DNA of 64,000 nt from Spodoptera frugiperda (lineage: Eukaryota > Arthropoda > Insecta > Lepidoptera > Noctuidae): the NCBI RefSeq assembly GCF_023101765.2, contig NC_064228.1, positions 7,613,501 through 7,677,500 on the forward strand, written 5' to 3'. Below the pieces are notes generated by a model. That model saw nothing but the letters and a program-made list of their open reading frames with translations, was not told where the DNA came from and made no database searches. The position numbers and the translations under genes are program-made. The number at the start of each line of letters is the position of its first letter. The first letter of the stretch is position 1. Positions 35,069 to 46,229 of this stretch are shown in pieces.

Positions 35069-35475
35069 ACAAAAAAAAAGTTAATTACATTTTTGGGTTC
35101 GACATCGACATAACAATAACCCCTGCTATTTTTTTTATTTTTATTTTCAATGTACAGACAGGACTTTTCTACGATTTTATTATATGTATAGATAATTTTG
35201 TTAGATTGGACAAATAATTATTGAGTAACCAATAGGTATTGAGAGTATTGTTCAGAGACCGCTTCTTATGTGGATCTCTTTAAATTTCGCGTAAAGAAAT
35301 ATCCTACTGTTCCCAACCGTATGGTCAACCTACTCCCCCGTTAGGTCGGGGACTTCATTTGACAGCATTGTTCGAAATAGCCATCTTTTTATTCGATTCC
35401 CGTCCCCTATGATGCTAGTGTTCGATGAAATTTTCCAATTTTGACAATTTTATTTGGGAATGTAGTAAAGTTAAG

Positions 35476-35624
35476 TTCCGGAGCTGCGGACTGCCTAGTA
35501 GGTTACCGGGGCTCCGGCTCGAAAACCAGGAGTTGGAACGGTGTGGTTTTTAGTCAGTAAGAGTCTAATACTCCCTCTGGCATCGACCAAGGCGGTCATT
35601 AAATCATATTTCCCCCTCAAAAAA
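35476..35624 (-). repeat. Family A repeat
   Basis: Inverted copy; decayed at its 'GGCGAGGCGAGAGG' end. Confidence 0.75.
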
Positions 35625-36664
35625 GTATAATTAAGTTATTAATGTCTTATAATAGAAGTATTGCGATAAAATGTAATTTAAAATTCGATCGTTACATTCG
35701 AAAGTCAAAACTACAAATAAGGTTAACAAAAGGCTTGCAATTACTCGAAAAATTTCACAATCGTGGCTTCAAGCAAAAATATTAATTCGTTTTAAAACTA
35801 CAATTATTTTTTCTGCAAAAACGGTTTATATTTTTGCGAACACCACTATAAAAGAGTAGCTTTTAACTTTATTTCGTTTCGATATAGCCTGGAAAATATG
35901 CAAAAATGTCAAGTTAAAATAAAAATAAAAGCGATATTTTAAAATTTAAAACGATAAAATAAAGCTTGTATCGCTCTCCCACTCCCGAACCCTCTTTAGC
36001 AATTCAGAAAAATGAAGAGTGCACCAGTTTACCGACACCCGCCACGGTGCGGCGATCCAATAAAAAAAAACTTCCAATTCGAATTTCGAATGCGAGCTAT
36101 TTGCTTGACAACCGTCGTACTGTTTGGACGTGTGTCGCGTTCACAAGAATGGAAAATTCTGCGTTTAAACGTTCGTATTCTCATTTCAAATTGGATTTTG
36201 TTGTTATAATTTACCAGGAGGCTCGTTTTTACGAGTGGTCGTAAGAATGGCTGCCGATCAAAAGTACTCTGGTTTGATATTAGGTACAACAAACGTTCTT
36301 ACGTCGGTACATTAAAAAATATTTTAATATTAGCACTGAAACTATTACCAGTGTGTGATTATAAGCGCAGTTCTAGGTTTAATAAGACGTTTCCTGATAA
36401 AAGTTGGATCGCCAGACCGCCTGCCAAGCGTAGAGATTGTGGCAAACTCTCTTTTATATAGGACACCCTTAGTCCAGCAGTGGACTGTCACACAAAATTC
36501 TTTATGATGATATAGTACCCATAGACAGATCCTCTGGTGTTTGCTGGTGACCATGGGTGGCGCTTCGCATACCATCGGGTAAAAAAGATAAATAAAACAG
36601 TTCCAATTTCTTATCATCTCAGCATTTTAACCAAATATTATTTTAATCACTGCTATAGCTATAG

Positions 36665-36895
36665 TAAGTGCGACTGCCGGATAAGGAGTTTCGGGTTCGA
36701 TTCCCGGGTCGGGCAAAGAATTACAAAGCCTTTTTCAATTTCGTTTGGATTTGTGCCCAGTATATGGCAATAGGTTCACCCCTATTAAATGGGACTTATA
36801 ACACAAATGGTGAAAATGAGTGTACATTGTATAGCGGCATTAAGTGCCGTAATGTGCACCTCTGCCTACCCATCCGGAGATAAAAGGCGTGATGT
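36665..36895 (+). mobile_element. SINE, family B
   Basis: Lacks the first 25 bp of the head but keeps the B box (GGGTTCGATTCCCGGGTCGG) and the tail, altered to CCCATCCGGAGATAAAAGGC. Confidence 0.85.
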
Positions 36896-37230
36896 TGTAT
36901 TATATGTTAATCAATACCGAAATTCACGTCTCATTAACCGAGCTTCGAAAGCACAGTGCTTTGACTGTGGTATCGCTAAATCTAAATCATAAAGTTGTAT
37001 GTGCCGAAAGCCTTCACGCCGGCTAACCTGTTGTAACGTGTAACGTTGTAACGACTCGCTAAAAGCTCTCGTTTGAAGAGCCCCATGTAAGAAGCTCGTT
37101 CCTGCACACTGCTAGGGTTGCCACGTGTCGGAATATTGCTGACACAATTATGGTTTAAATAAGTTCGGTTTGTGTTGTGTAATTTAAATGGATAAGTAAA
37201 GAGAATTAAAACCTTTAATAATGGATACTC

Positions 37231-37287
37231 AAGTATGGACTTAGGTCATAGCATAAGTCATAAGTCAGTGGACATAAGTCCATACTT
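37231..37287. repeat. 17-bp inverted repeat, 23-nt loop
   Basis: AAGTATGGACTTAGGTC and, at 37271-37287, GACATAAGTCCATACTT; one mismatch. The loop repeats CATAAGTCATAAGTCA. Confidence 0.85.
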
Positions 37288-37968
37288 AAATAATTAAAAT
37301 TTACTTATGACTATGCCGATTTTATTCTTTTTGCAATCGCAAAACGTACAAGAGCAGGTAACTTAATTTGATTCCTTAAAAACTTCCTTAAATCTTTATG
37401 TTTTCACCGACACTTTACATGTTTACTTAAAATTCTTCTAAAAACATCGTAAATAACGGCATTATCCTCATAATTTCAACAACAAGGAAAACATCATCTT
37501 TCTTAATATTTTCCTCCTAAAAATCCTATACAAACAAATTTATCATAAAACGACAACAATGACTCAACATTATACTATTTTTACACAAAAGGATCGACCT
37601 GTACACAAAAAACGGCTTAAAAATACACAAATAGCAAAATCGTGGCACGTGACAACCCTGACAATATGACCCCTTACACAATCGATCCCGGTTTCCGTAC
37701 ACAGCATAATAGGGTTGACAATACGCCGCTAAACGTTCTATTATTGTGACTTGTGACACCCCTCGTCTTAGCAACACTAATGGCACGTTTTTTGGGTACA
37801 AAACACCCCCTGTATACGTTTTAATACAATTATAGTTCAGGTGGGGGTTGCAAATATTGTGTTTTTGTTGTTTAGGGGTGAGTTTGATACCATAAGTCGA
37901 GGGTTCGATACGGCTTCGTACTTCAAATATACAAAGAGATTGATTTGAATGCAGGATTTTGTGAGAGA

Positions 37969-38236
37969 GCCTTGCTTCAGCACGAATGGGCCGGCTCAAT
38001 CGGAGTGGTACGATGCCCTCACAGAAAACCGACGTGAAACAACGCTTGTGTTGTGTTTCGTTGTGTGAGTGAGGTTACCGGAGACCCCATTACCTTCTTC
38101 CCAATCTTCGCAATCAAAAATTTCCGGTCCGGTAACGCACTTGTAACTCTCTGGTGTTTCGGGTGTCCGTGGGTGGCGGCGATTACTTACCATCAGGTGC
38201 TCCGTCTGCTCCTCTACCGGCTTATAACACAAAAAA
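37969..38236 (+). repeat. Family D repeat
   Basis: From GCCTTGCTTCAGCACGAATG to the A-rich tail after TACCGGCTTATAACAC; the middle is shortened. Confidence 0.8.
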
Positions 38237-39034
38237 GACGAAAACATTGTGTATGAAAATTACATACTACTGGAAAACATTCACGAAAATACACAAATAA
38301 ATTACGTATCCAGTCTGAAATTGACAGTATTTTCAAGTAAATTTTCAACGATAAAGAAGCCTGAAGTCGAATCAATGGAAACAACAAATATTTCGTTCCA
38401 AAAACCAAATTCATTATCCATAAAATATTATAACAGCACCCATATCTGCCAATAAATTAAAAACAGCGTTAAACTCGACTCGCAAATAAACTAAAAGCGA
38501 TAAACGAATAACATTTTCAACATGAAAAGCGGGTAGAACGAAAAAGTCGACTATTTAACGTCCGATTAAGTTGAAATAAAAAACGAAGTCAGTCCGCTTC
38601 GGTCCGCGGACACGTAAGCTTGTCCGGAAGGTTTTTGCAGGGTACCGTAGTGGAATAATGCGGTGTTTATTTTAATGCAAATATGATTTTCTTTGAAAAT
38701 TTAATGCAAAGAAAATTTTATTTAAAAGCCGGTCTCCTAAAAGTATAATGAATGAACAATATAAATACTTTATTTAACTGACAGAGAATACACTTTATTT
38801 TTTTTGCTGTATAATACCTACTGTCATTGTCGAGTAATAGACAAGTTACCAATTACTAGGTATAGATATCGTGTAAACTGTGTAAACACTCATATGATCA
38901 AGTTTGTTTTCTAATATTTCGCAAAACATAGCATTAAATGGTATAGATTCTTACACAGGCTTCAGACACAGGCTTAACTAGGTATTAACTAAAAGTCATG
39001 GTTTACTTACGGACATTAACTCACGACATCTGCG

Positions 39035-39118
39035 TCGTCAGTAGGCTGCGCGACGTCGCCGCGACTTCGCACGCTGCTCGTTATAAAGACCTACCCTGTG
39101 ACTCGAAACTAGTAGAGT
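39035..39118. repeat. Family G repeat (GAAACTAGT element), partial
   Basis: Family with TTATCGGCTTACTCACGTAA at one end, then CTCGACTAGTTTCAAG and ATTCATGAGCAGC. This copy has GCGCGACGTCGCCGCGAC and CTCGAAACTAGTAGAG. Confidence 0.6.
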
Positions 39119-39509
39119 TTTTCCCACTATTGTTATTACAAATATATTACTGGGTGTTCTCTACTTATTTGAATAAAATACCAATCTTCTTTGATTCTTA
39201 AAATTTAATTAAAAACAATATACAGAACCACGTGAAAATATTCCTTCATTGTTCTTTGTAGGACATAAATGGGGCATGCAAAAATTACACGTTAAAAATT
39301 CTAAATGATCACGAAATGTCGGGTTCTGCATACGAATAACTTATTTTTAACGCTTACTCCTATTTTCGTATGTGACTGTGTGATTTAAGGGGATTCCGCT
39401 TTGCACGGACTTGGTATGTTTTTTTGTTTATTAAAGAAGAATGGGGTTTATTATACTGCATTTATGAATTTGGTAAGATCATTTTTTCTAAAAGGCCTAC
39501 AAGATTTGA

Positions 39510-39736
39510 CTGCCTCGTTGGCCGAGTGGTCGTAAGTTTTTGCTGGTTTGCCGGTCTCGGGCTCGATTCCCGGATCCGGCAAAGTATGGGCTTTCGGTTT
39601 TTCGAAATTTTTTTAGTAGTAGCACGAAGCCTGGAATTATGCCCAGTATACGGCAATAGGCTCACCCTTAAGTGGGTGTACACTGTACAGTGGCATTACG
39701 TGCATTTACAACTCTGCCTACCCCTTCAGGGATAAC
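39510..39736 (+). mobile_element. SINE, family B
   Basis: Complete head (CTGCCTCGTTGGCCGAGTGG; GGCTCGATTCCCGG), a shortened middle (40 bp missing after GGCTCACCC) and tail CCCCTTCAGGGATAA. Confidence 0.85.
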
Positions 39737-39907
39737 TATATGAGACTATATGATACTGATTATGATTTAACTTTTCTATAAAGCGGCTTTGAGTCTCAGC
39801 ATCCATTCCTAGGCCGGATAAATCGAACATTTCTTTTGAAGCAAACCAAAGAAACAAGCTCTGCCTTCCAGCTACTAAGAAAAACTAAGAAAATCTCCAT
39901 ACATTTA

Positions 39908-40086
39908 AGTTTTATTTAACTCAAAGTGTCTGTGACTTTTGTTAAGTTGGATATATGAAACGCTATTATACCATAAAGCGTAAACATCGCTATAACCGCC
40001 GCTAAGATACGCTCACTCATCAGCGATGAAAGCGATACATAAGTACAGTCAACGTCGAAATATAAATGACTTATACATACATATTT
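39908..40086. repeat. Block duplicated at 42385-42550
   Basis: Shares long runs with 42385-42550, such as GATATATGAAACGCTATTAT and ACTCATCAGCGATGAAAGCG, and ends at the same TACATACATATT. After it copy 1 continues with about 1.1 kb (40087-41201) that is absent between the same two blocks at 42550/42551. Confidence 0.85.
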
Positions 40087-40119
40087 TGGTCAAGTCAAGT
40101 CAAGAAGTTGTGTCATTAT

Positions 40120-40400
40120 TACCTTCGTGTTTAATTGATAAATAAACCTAGGTAGTTAAGAAACAAATACTTTCATAAGATATATCGATTTAAAATATCG
40201 CGTGACGTCACTTCTAGGCATATTTTATACGTAGAAATGACGTATTTGCTTCCTCTCCTAAACTTTGATTTGTTTTATCTAAGTACATATTGTTATCTTA
40301 TATGGCAAAATAAAAAAATACGTGTTTAATATTTTTTCATTACCTAACTGACGGACTAAATAGATTTTTAATTTTCATACCCCATCATCATCCTTATTGA
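40120..40400 (+). mobile_element. MITE, family J, best copy
   Basis: About 280 bp containing the palindrome GTGACGTCAC (40202-40211) and ending CTGACGGACTAAATAG, ATTTTCATACCCCATCATCA. Confidence 0.7.
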
Positions 40401-40736
40401 CAAACAATTTCATTAATAAGTCAATTAGCCACACATACTAAAAAAAAGCCTTACGACAATATTTCATTTTTCCCGCGACTGTACTGAGAACGAGCCATTT
40501 CCTCTTAAAGCGTAAAGCACCTCTCGCTGTAAGCGCTAGATTGTCTCAGGGACTCAGGTCTTTGTGAGGCAATCGGATGCTCAGTGGAGACTAGGTACTG
40601 CCAACTTTGTGATATTTTGTGTTTTTTTTTATTACTGCAATGTGCTTGGCTATGAAATTGTCATTGCGTTTGTGGCTGCAATATTACTTTTAATTGCACG
40701 GTTGCATATAAACCTCTGATGATATTAAATAGCTGG

Positions 40737-40933
40737 GCTTTTTTTCGGTTTTTCGAAAATTTCTCAGTAGTAGCACGGTGTCTGGAATTGTGCCCGGTAT
40801 ATGACAATATGCTCACATATGACATATTACATGGGACTTATAACATAAATGGTGAAAAGTGGGTGTAGGTACATTGTACAGCGGCCGTAATGTGCACCTC
40901 TGCCTACCCCTTCGGGGATAAAAGGCGTGACGT
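40737..40933 (+). mobile_element. SINE, family B, 5'-truncated
   Basis: Begins at the 'GGGCTTTTTTTCGGTTTTTC' part and keeps the full tail CCCCTTCGGGGATAAAAGGC. A long perfect hairpin follows at 40984. Confidence 0.8.
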
Positions 40934-40983
40934 TACATATGGTATTATATGAAATGAAATAAAGTGATCACCTTGAGTCTTGA

Positions 40984-41034
40984 TTGATAATAATCAAAAT
41001 AAGAAAAATCATTTCTTATTTTGATTATTATCAA
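40984..41034. repeat. 23-bp perfect inverted repeat, 5-nt loop
   Basis: Arms TTGATAATAATCAAAATAAG... (40984-41006) and complement (41012-41034); weaker pairing (GAGTCTTGA/TCAATACTC) continues outside. Confidence 0.95.
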
Positions 41035-41201
41035 TATTCAATACTCAATTCTTTATTGCTTTCCACATGTAAGGTTTGGATGGTGAAGTTCTGGAGTCGA
41101 TTCACATAGATAGTTTATTTGGTTATTTGACGCGCTAACCACATACAAGCATTGCGTTTCCTAACATTACACCATAGCAGACATAAAACAATAAAAGTCA
41201 G

Positions 41202-42258
41202 TATTCCATGCGTAGCCGGCGAACCTAACATTTCTATAGTTTCTGACAAGTTATCACTGTAGGGCCATTAAATTAGCGGTTATTTCGAAATGAATACTTT
41301 ATTAAAGAAATATACCTATAAAACTGCCATGGCCATGTGTAATATCAAAGTAGAGCACATTTGTTTCACCACCTTCTTTTTTTGAAAATCATCCAATGAC
41401 TTCTCCCGCCTTGGGCGAGGCGAAAGGGAGTGTCAGACTCTTACTGACTAAAAACCACCCCGTTCCTACTCCTGCTTTTCGAGCCGGAGCCCCAGTAACA
41501 CGCTAGGCAGCCGCAGCTCCGGGTTTCACGACCCCCTACTCTTCCCATGGCTATTGTAAGCCATGAGACATAGTAAATCAACTATAAATAATAATCCTCA
41601 TGAGCAGCGTACGCAGACGTATCGTGACATCGCACAACCTCCTTCTTTGACCCGAAACTAGTTGAGCTTTAATCAGTATGTTTCTATGAGTATACCATTA
41701 TTTTCTGTTAAAATATATTCTACTCAATCACCACAGATACTGTTTTTACTCAGCTTGTAGATGTAGATGTATTTCACCACTACATCTACAAGCGGAATGA
41801 AAACTCAAAATGAATGGTATTGTTAGTTTAGTATGGATTTCCGCAAAGTATCACCTGACTCTATTCTATCACCCACTACACACTTTGGAACGAGCGCCTA
41901 GCTTTACTGACAGACAGACTGACGGACAATTCAATTTGACGTTTCAAAAGTGCCTTATTTAGGATTATTGAAATAAATGCTTTGACCTTGACTTTGACCA
42001 CAGAACTTAATAAGTAGGTACTTTCTCATTACCCGCTCCCGCTATCGCGTATAACCCCGCTGACTCTAACGCCCCAAATAAAAAGGGTCGGTGCCAGTTC
42101 GAAACACAAGACGGGATATATTGAAATAGCTAGCATTGCAATATGGAGCCACTCTCCAACACACGCCTTTGTGTAAACGCCACGATTTCATACGTCTATG
42201 GTGTAAAAACTATTCTTGATACTTGAATTTGTGTATAAAAGGCCATTTCTATTTGTCT
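41202..42258. repeat. 1,057-bp duplicated segment, copy 1
   Basis: Nearly identical to 42551-43608 (about ten differences noted by eye, mostly single bases or 1-bp indels). It includes a GC-rich repeat (41377-41522), a MITE half (41600-41680), a 13-bp hairpin (CTTGTAGATGTAG and its complement, about 41753-41792), a retroelement tail (41860-41995) and a unique 260-bp stretch. It is followed directly by a SINE fragment (42259-42339). Confidence 0.92.
41377..41522 (+). repeat. Family A repeat (inside duplicated segment, copy 1)
   Basis: Differs from its twin at 42729-42872 by several single bases within GAGCCGGAGCCCC and the following 40 bases, the most diverged stretch between the two 1.06-kb copies. 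Confidence 0.85.
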
Positions 42259-42339
42259 TATAACACAAATAGCGAAAAGTGGATGTACATTGTACAGTGA
42301 CATTTAGTGTCATAATGTGCACCTCTGCGTACCCCTTTA
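42259..42339 (+). mobile_element. SINE, family B, 3' fragment
   Basis: Starts abruptly at TATAACACAAATAGCG exactly where the first copy of the 1.06-kb duplication ends; tail truncated after CCCCTTTA. Confidence 0.75.
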
Positions 42340-42550
42340 GTCGTCGGCCGACTAAACTTTCCTTTATGGTATAGCTTTTCTATAAAGTTTTATTTAGCTC
42401 AAAGTCACAGAAGTCGGATATATGAAACGCTATTATACCGTAAAGCGTAAACATCGCTATAAGCGTCGCTAAGTTACGCTCACTCATCAGCGATGAAAGC
42501 GATACATAAGTACAGTCAACGTCGAAATAGAAGTGACTGCTATACATACA

Positions 42551-43608
42551 TATTCCATGCGTAGCCGGCGAACCTAACATTTCTATAGTTTCTGACAAGT
42601 TATCACTGTAGGGCCATTAAATTAGCGGTTATTTCGAAATGAATACTTTATTAAAGAAATATACCTATAAAACTGCCATGGCCATGTGTAATATCAAAGT
42701 AGAGCACATTTGTTTCACCACCTTCTTTTTTTGAAAATCATCCAATGACTTCTCCCGCCTTGGGCGAGGCGAAAGGGAGTGTCAGACTCTTACTGACTAA
42801 AAACCACCCCGTTCCTACTCCTGCTTTTCGAGCCGTAGCCCCGGTAACCCGCTAGGCAGTCCGCAGCTCCGGGTTTCATCGACCCCTACTCTTCCCATGG
42901 ATATTGTAAGCCATGAGACATACTAAATCAACTATAAATAATAATCCTCATGAGCAGCGTACGCAGACGTATCGTGACATCGCACAACCTCCTTCCTTTG
43001 ACCCGAAACTAGTTGAGCTTTAATCAGTATGTTTCTATGAGTATACCATTATTTTCTGTTAAAATATATTCTACTCAATCACCACAGATACTGTTTTTAC
43101 TCAGCTTGTAGATGTAGATGTATTTGCCACTACATCTACAAGCGGAATGAAAACTCAAAATGAATGGTATTGTTAGTTTAGTATGGATTTCCGCAAAGTA
43201 TCACCTGACTCTATTCTATCACCCACTACACACTTTGGAACGAGCGCCTAGCTTTACTGACAGACAGACTGACGGACAATTCAATTTGACGTTTCAAAAG
43301 TGCCTTATTTAGGATTATTGAAATAAATGCTTTGACCTTGACTTTGACCACAGAACTTAATAAGTAGGTACTTTCTCATTACCCGCTCCCGCTATCGCGT
43401 ATAACCCCGCTGACTCTAACGCCCCAAATAAAAAGGGTCGGTGCCAGTTCGAAACACAAGACGGGATATATTGAAATAGCTAGCATTGCAATATGGAGCC
43501 ACTCTCCAACACACGCCTTTGTGTAAACGCCACGATTTCATACGTCTATGGTGTAAAAACTATTCTTGATACTTGAATTTGTGTATAAAAGGCCATTTCT
43601 ATTTGTCT
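42551..43608. repeat. 1,058-bp duplicated segment, copy 2
   Basis: Second copy, directly preceded by a block (42385-42550) that also occurs at 39908-40086. In the first instance that block is separated from the 1.06-kb segment by about 1.1 kb. It ends at ATTTGTCT, after which (TGTC)n and unique sequence follow. The third hnRNP L exon lies 267 bp downstream. Confidence 0.92.
42729..42872 (+). repeat. Family A repeat (inside duplicated segment, copy 2)
   Basis: Twin of 41377-41522. Confidence 0.85.
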
Positions 43609-43689
43609 GTCTGTATTAATATGGTAGGACGGTTTATGTATGTAGACCATTGAAGGCAGTTTTAAATAAAAATCAATATATTTTGTACG

Positions 43690-43800
43690 ACTTACTCATG
43701 AAATAGTTTGACGTTAAAAGGTCACTCAACTAATTTCAAGCCACAACAGGGCCCATAATCATTAGCAACAGTCGCGTCAAGTTTTGTGAGGCAGCGGTAC
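43690..43800. repeat. Family G repeat
   Basis: CGACTTACTCATGAAATAG and CTCAACTAATTTCAAGCC; lies 75 bp upstream of the third hnRNP L exon. Confidence 0.55.
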
Positions 43801-43875
43801 ATACATACTAGTTATATGTATTATGTATTAAATATTTATTTATTATTTTTATTAATCTTCTTATATTTGTTACAG

Positions 43876-43927
43876 CCTGAAAGATTGAACGTGTTCAAAA
43901 ATGACCAAGACAGTTGGGATTACACAC
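43876..43927 (+). CDS. sm: hnRNP L-like exon: post-RRM2 segment
   Basis: Exon of 52 nt between acceptor TTTGTTACAG and donor C/GTAAGT. It reads PERLNVFKNDQDSWDYT plus one base. hnRNP L proteins have a nearly identical stretch directly after RRM2, where it packs against the domain and leads into a Gly/Pro-rich linker. The match across the exon pair 32103-32199 and 43876-43927 is the strongest evidence for the gene. The next exon was not found downstream in this window. Confidence 0.9.
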
Positions 43928-44054
43928 GTAAGTTGTATTTTTTATTATAATATTCACTAACCTATAGCTTAAATTAGGCGATTCTCTAATGGAATGGTAA
44001 TACGCGATCTTTTAGTCGTATCCTGATTTGTTTTAATTTAATTTATTCATTAAC

Positions 44055-44150
44055 TACTAAAGGCTGCGCGACATCGCCGCGTCTGCGCACGCTGCTCATG
44101 ATAGAGAGTCCCTCTATGACTTGAAACTAGTAGAGCTTTTCTCCAATAAT
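44055..44150. repeat. Family G repeat
   Basis: CTACTAAAGGCTGCGCGACA to GACTTGAAACTAGTAGAGC. Confidence 0.6.
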
Positions 44151-44243
44151 GTAAACCGTGATTTTTAGTTAATTTAGTATGTCATACGATAGTTATTAAA
44201 AAAAATCATTTTTTATGTACGAAAATATCAGTTTCCTATCTAA

Positions 44244-44332
44244 CTGCCGCACTCAGAGACATTTAATGGTTTCTTAATCTATTCCTTAGTATATAGTAAC
44301 TGTTAAATAAGTCTGAGTACGGCGGCGGTAAG
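44244..44332. mobile_element. MITE, family H, short
   Basis: CTGCCGCACTCAGAGACATT and, at the right, TCTGAGTACGGCGGCGG inverted. Confidence 0.75.
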
Positions 44333-46229
44333 TTATATAGAAAGTTTTCCAATCTTCTTTATTTTACCGTATTTATCTATTCAAGCGATGATCGCGTATT
44401 TCGTATTCTTTTAGAATGTCGCCTTAATATTGGTATTAAAAGTAAACCAAGCAAATATCGAATTTGTTCGCTTTAATTCTTATTTATTTCAAGTAATGAA
44501 ATGCTTACTTTTGGTATCATACTGTTTGTATATATTTAACAATAAATTTCTTTGCTACTCACTTCCAATATTACAATTATACTATACTTTTTAGACGCCT
44601 TAAATGTTGTATTTAGGTATGCGTCCACAGGCCTGCATCACACGCTTTAAGTTTGTCTTGTATCGAAACTCATACAACTGCGTCCACTAATCCGCATCAT
44701 CGGCAATGCCTACATGCGATGCGTACTGCTGACATCATACGGAATGTGTAAGATGCGGGCCTATGGTCGCTTACTTTTAGATGTACGTACGTACGAATTT
44801 TTAAACATATGTTATATTTTCAATTGCGTTTTGAGAAGTATAATTATATACCTACTTTCTATACATGTTTTGATCCTTATACAAATACTTGTGACTCCAC
44901 AGTACTTTCAGCCAAAATACTACAATGAATATTATATCTTCTACGCCCCATTACATTCATATATTATTTTAAAGCAGATCTTTTGCCAAAAGTTCAACAC
45001 ATTAGCGTCTGATATGAAGTACCTACGAATAAAATGTAGCAATCGCATTGCAGGCTTATAAAATCATTTATGTAAAATCCAGCTTTAGATACAATATCGC
45101 TGCTAATATTTAAGGGCCCTCCGTGTGGTTCGAAACTAGTCGGACATTTTCGAAATATGGTTAAAGTAGACAAACGCTTTAAGCACCAATCAACGATTGA
45201 TTTTTGATCATCTGCATTTGTAACAGTTTTATGTAAAAAACTAAACCAAACAAAACATAAATCTTTGCAGGTTTTTAATTTAATTAACCAATATCACAAA
45301 ATCATGGCCCTACGTTACTCGGTAGCCATTAAACCGAAATTTACGTTGTAAAATAATTACTCGACCGTAAAATCTATTCCTCCATTAAATCGAAAATTTT
45401 ATTTCATTTTAATATTAAAGGAAACCGACTTAAAATTCTCACAAAGGGCACGTTAGCACGTCTAAAAGATGCCTTTTCATATGCAAAAGAACCGGATTTA
45501 TCCGGTTACAGCCGGCTCTGGGTAACAACAAGTAACGGACTCGAATGCCAGGACGCCATTTTGGAATTTAAACGTTTAAATTTTGAATTTAAAGTTACTT
45601 TTTTTTCGAACAATAGAATGCAAAGGTCGTTGTTGCGTTTTGATGTTTTTGTTAGACATTTTAATAATTGATTCAAAACTAGCGACCCGCCCCAGATTTG
45701 CATGGGTGCAATGGTGATATATTATGCATGTAAAACTTCCTCTTAAATGACTCTATCTATTAAAAAAACTGTATTAGAACCCGTTGCGTAGTTTTAAACA
45801 TTTAAGCATACAAACAGACATAGGGTCAGAAGAAGGATGACAGTTGATGACAGTTATGGATAAACAAAATATCTGGACATAAGTATGATGCCATTAATTT
45901 GCAAATCGACATAGATGCTGACGATCTACTATAAATGATAAAATATAGAATAACCAATCAGAACGTCGCATTATCTATGAGTTATGAGTTCGACTCCTCG
46001 TTAATGCAAGACCATTAATATACGGACTATCGTAAATCAAACTCTAGTGGGAATACTTAGTAAGTGATCAATGTTATTCTCTGTACTTCATTAATAATGA
46101 CCTGTCGATAGAAATAATGCATTTTCAATGTGATTTTGATGCTGCAGTGCAATGATTAAAGTGATATTAAATTTCGCCAGTCGCATTGAGCAAGCGTGGT
46201 GATTAGTGTCAAAAAGAGTCAAACATCAA

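Larger units (their letters stand above)
33720..35075 (+). mobile_element. AT-rich element of unknown class
   Basis: Opens with a 12-bp perfect hairpin (GAAGTCACTATT at 33720-33731 and its complement at 33754-33765) around CGCGACTTCGTTCGCG. It carries the 148-bp tandem repeat and ends with a retroelement-like tail (CAAATCCGTCAAATAGTTGC, CGGATCAGCCGTTTCTGAG) and an (ACAGACAA)n run at 35019-35068. No coding frame. Whether this is one element or several joined pieces is not clear. Confidence 0.5.
32200..43875 (+). other. Intron between second and third hnRNP L exons, 11.7 kb
   Basis: Canonical GTAAGA...TTTGTTACAG intron. It holds a CTCF-like site (32650), repeats at 32945-33075 and 33668-33715, an AT-rich element with a 148-bp tandem duplication (33720-35075), repeats at 35476, 36665, 37969 and 39510, a MITE (40120-40400), a long perfect hairpin (40984-41034), and the 1.06-kb duplicated segment (41202-42258 and 42551-43608). 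I see nothing recognisable in 35075-35470, 35630-36340, 36900-37200 or 38240-39020 beyond AT-rich intronic DNA and short open frames without family resemblance. Confidence 0.75.
26416..43927 (+). other. sm: hnRNP L / smooth-type gene, internal part (three exons, two introns)
   Basis: Three exons on the plus strand join in one frame to about 78 residues that match the end of RRM2 of hnRNP L (fly smooth), a nuclear RNA-binding protein that regulates splicing through CA-rich RNA. Order and phase fit: the first exon ends in phase 2, the second starts with one base and ends in phase 0, the third ends in phase 1. The enclosed introns are 5,601 and 11,676 bp. No start, stop, RRM1, RRM3 or RRM4 exon was found, so the gene extends past both ends of the window. 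The identification rests on my recognition of the family sequence, not on a search. The gene is the only host gene I can support here. Confidence 0.88.

Noticed and set aside
37526..37999. 157-residue open frame, minus strand
   Set aside because: No recognisable domain, AT-rich composition, and its start runs into a family D repeat; no splice or codon-use support.
44714..45061. 115-residue open frame, plus strand
   Set aside because: Hydrophobic AT-rich translation without motif; lies within ordinary intron sequence.
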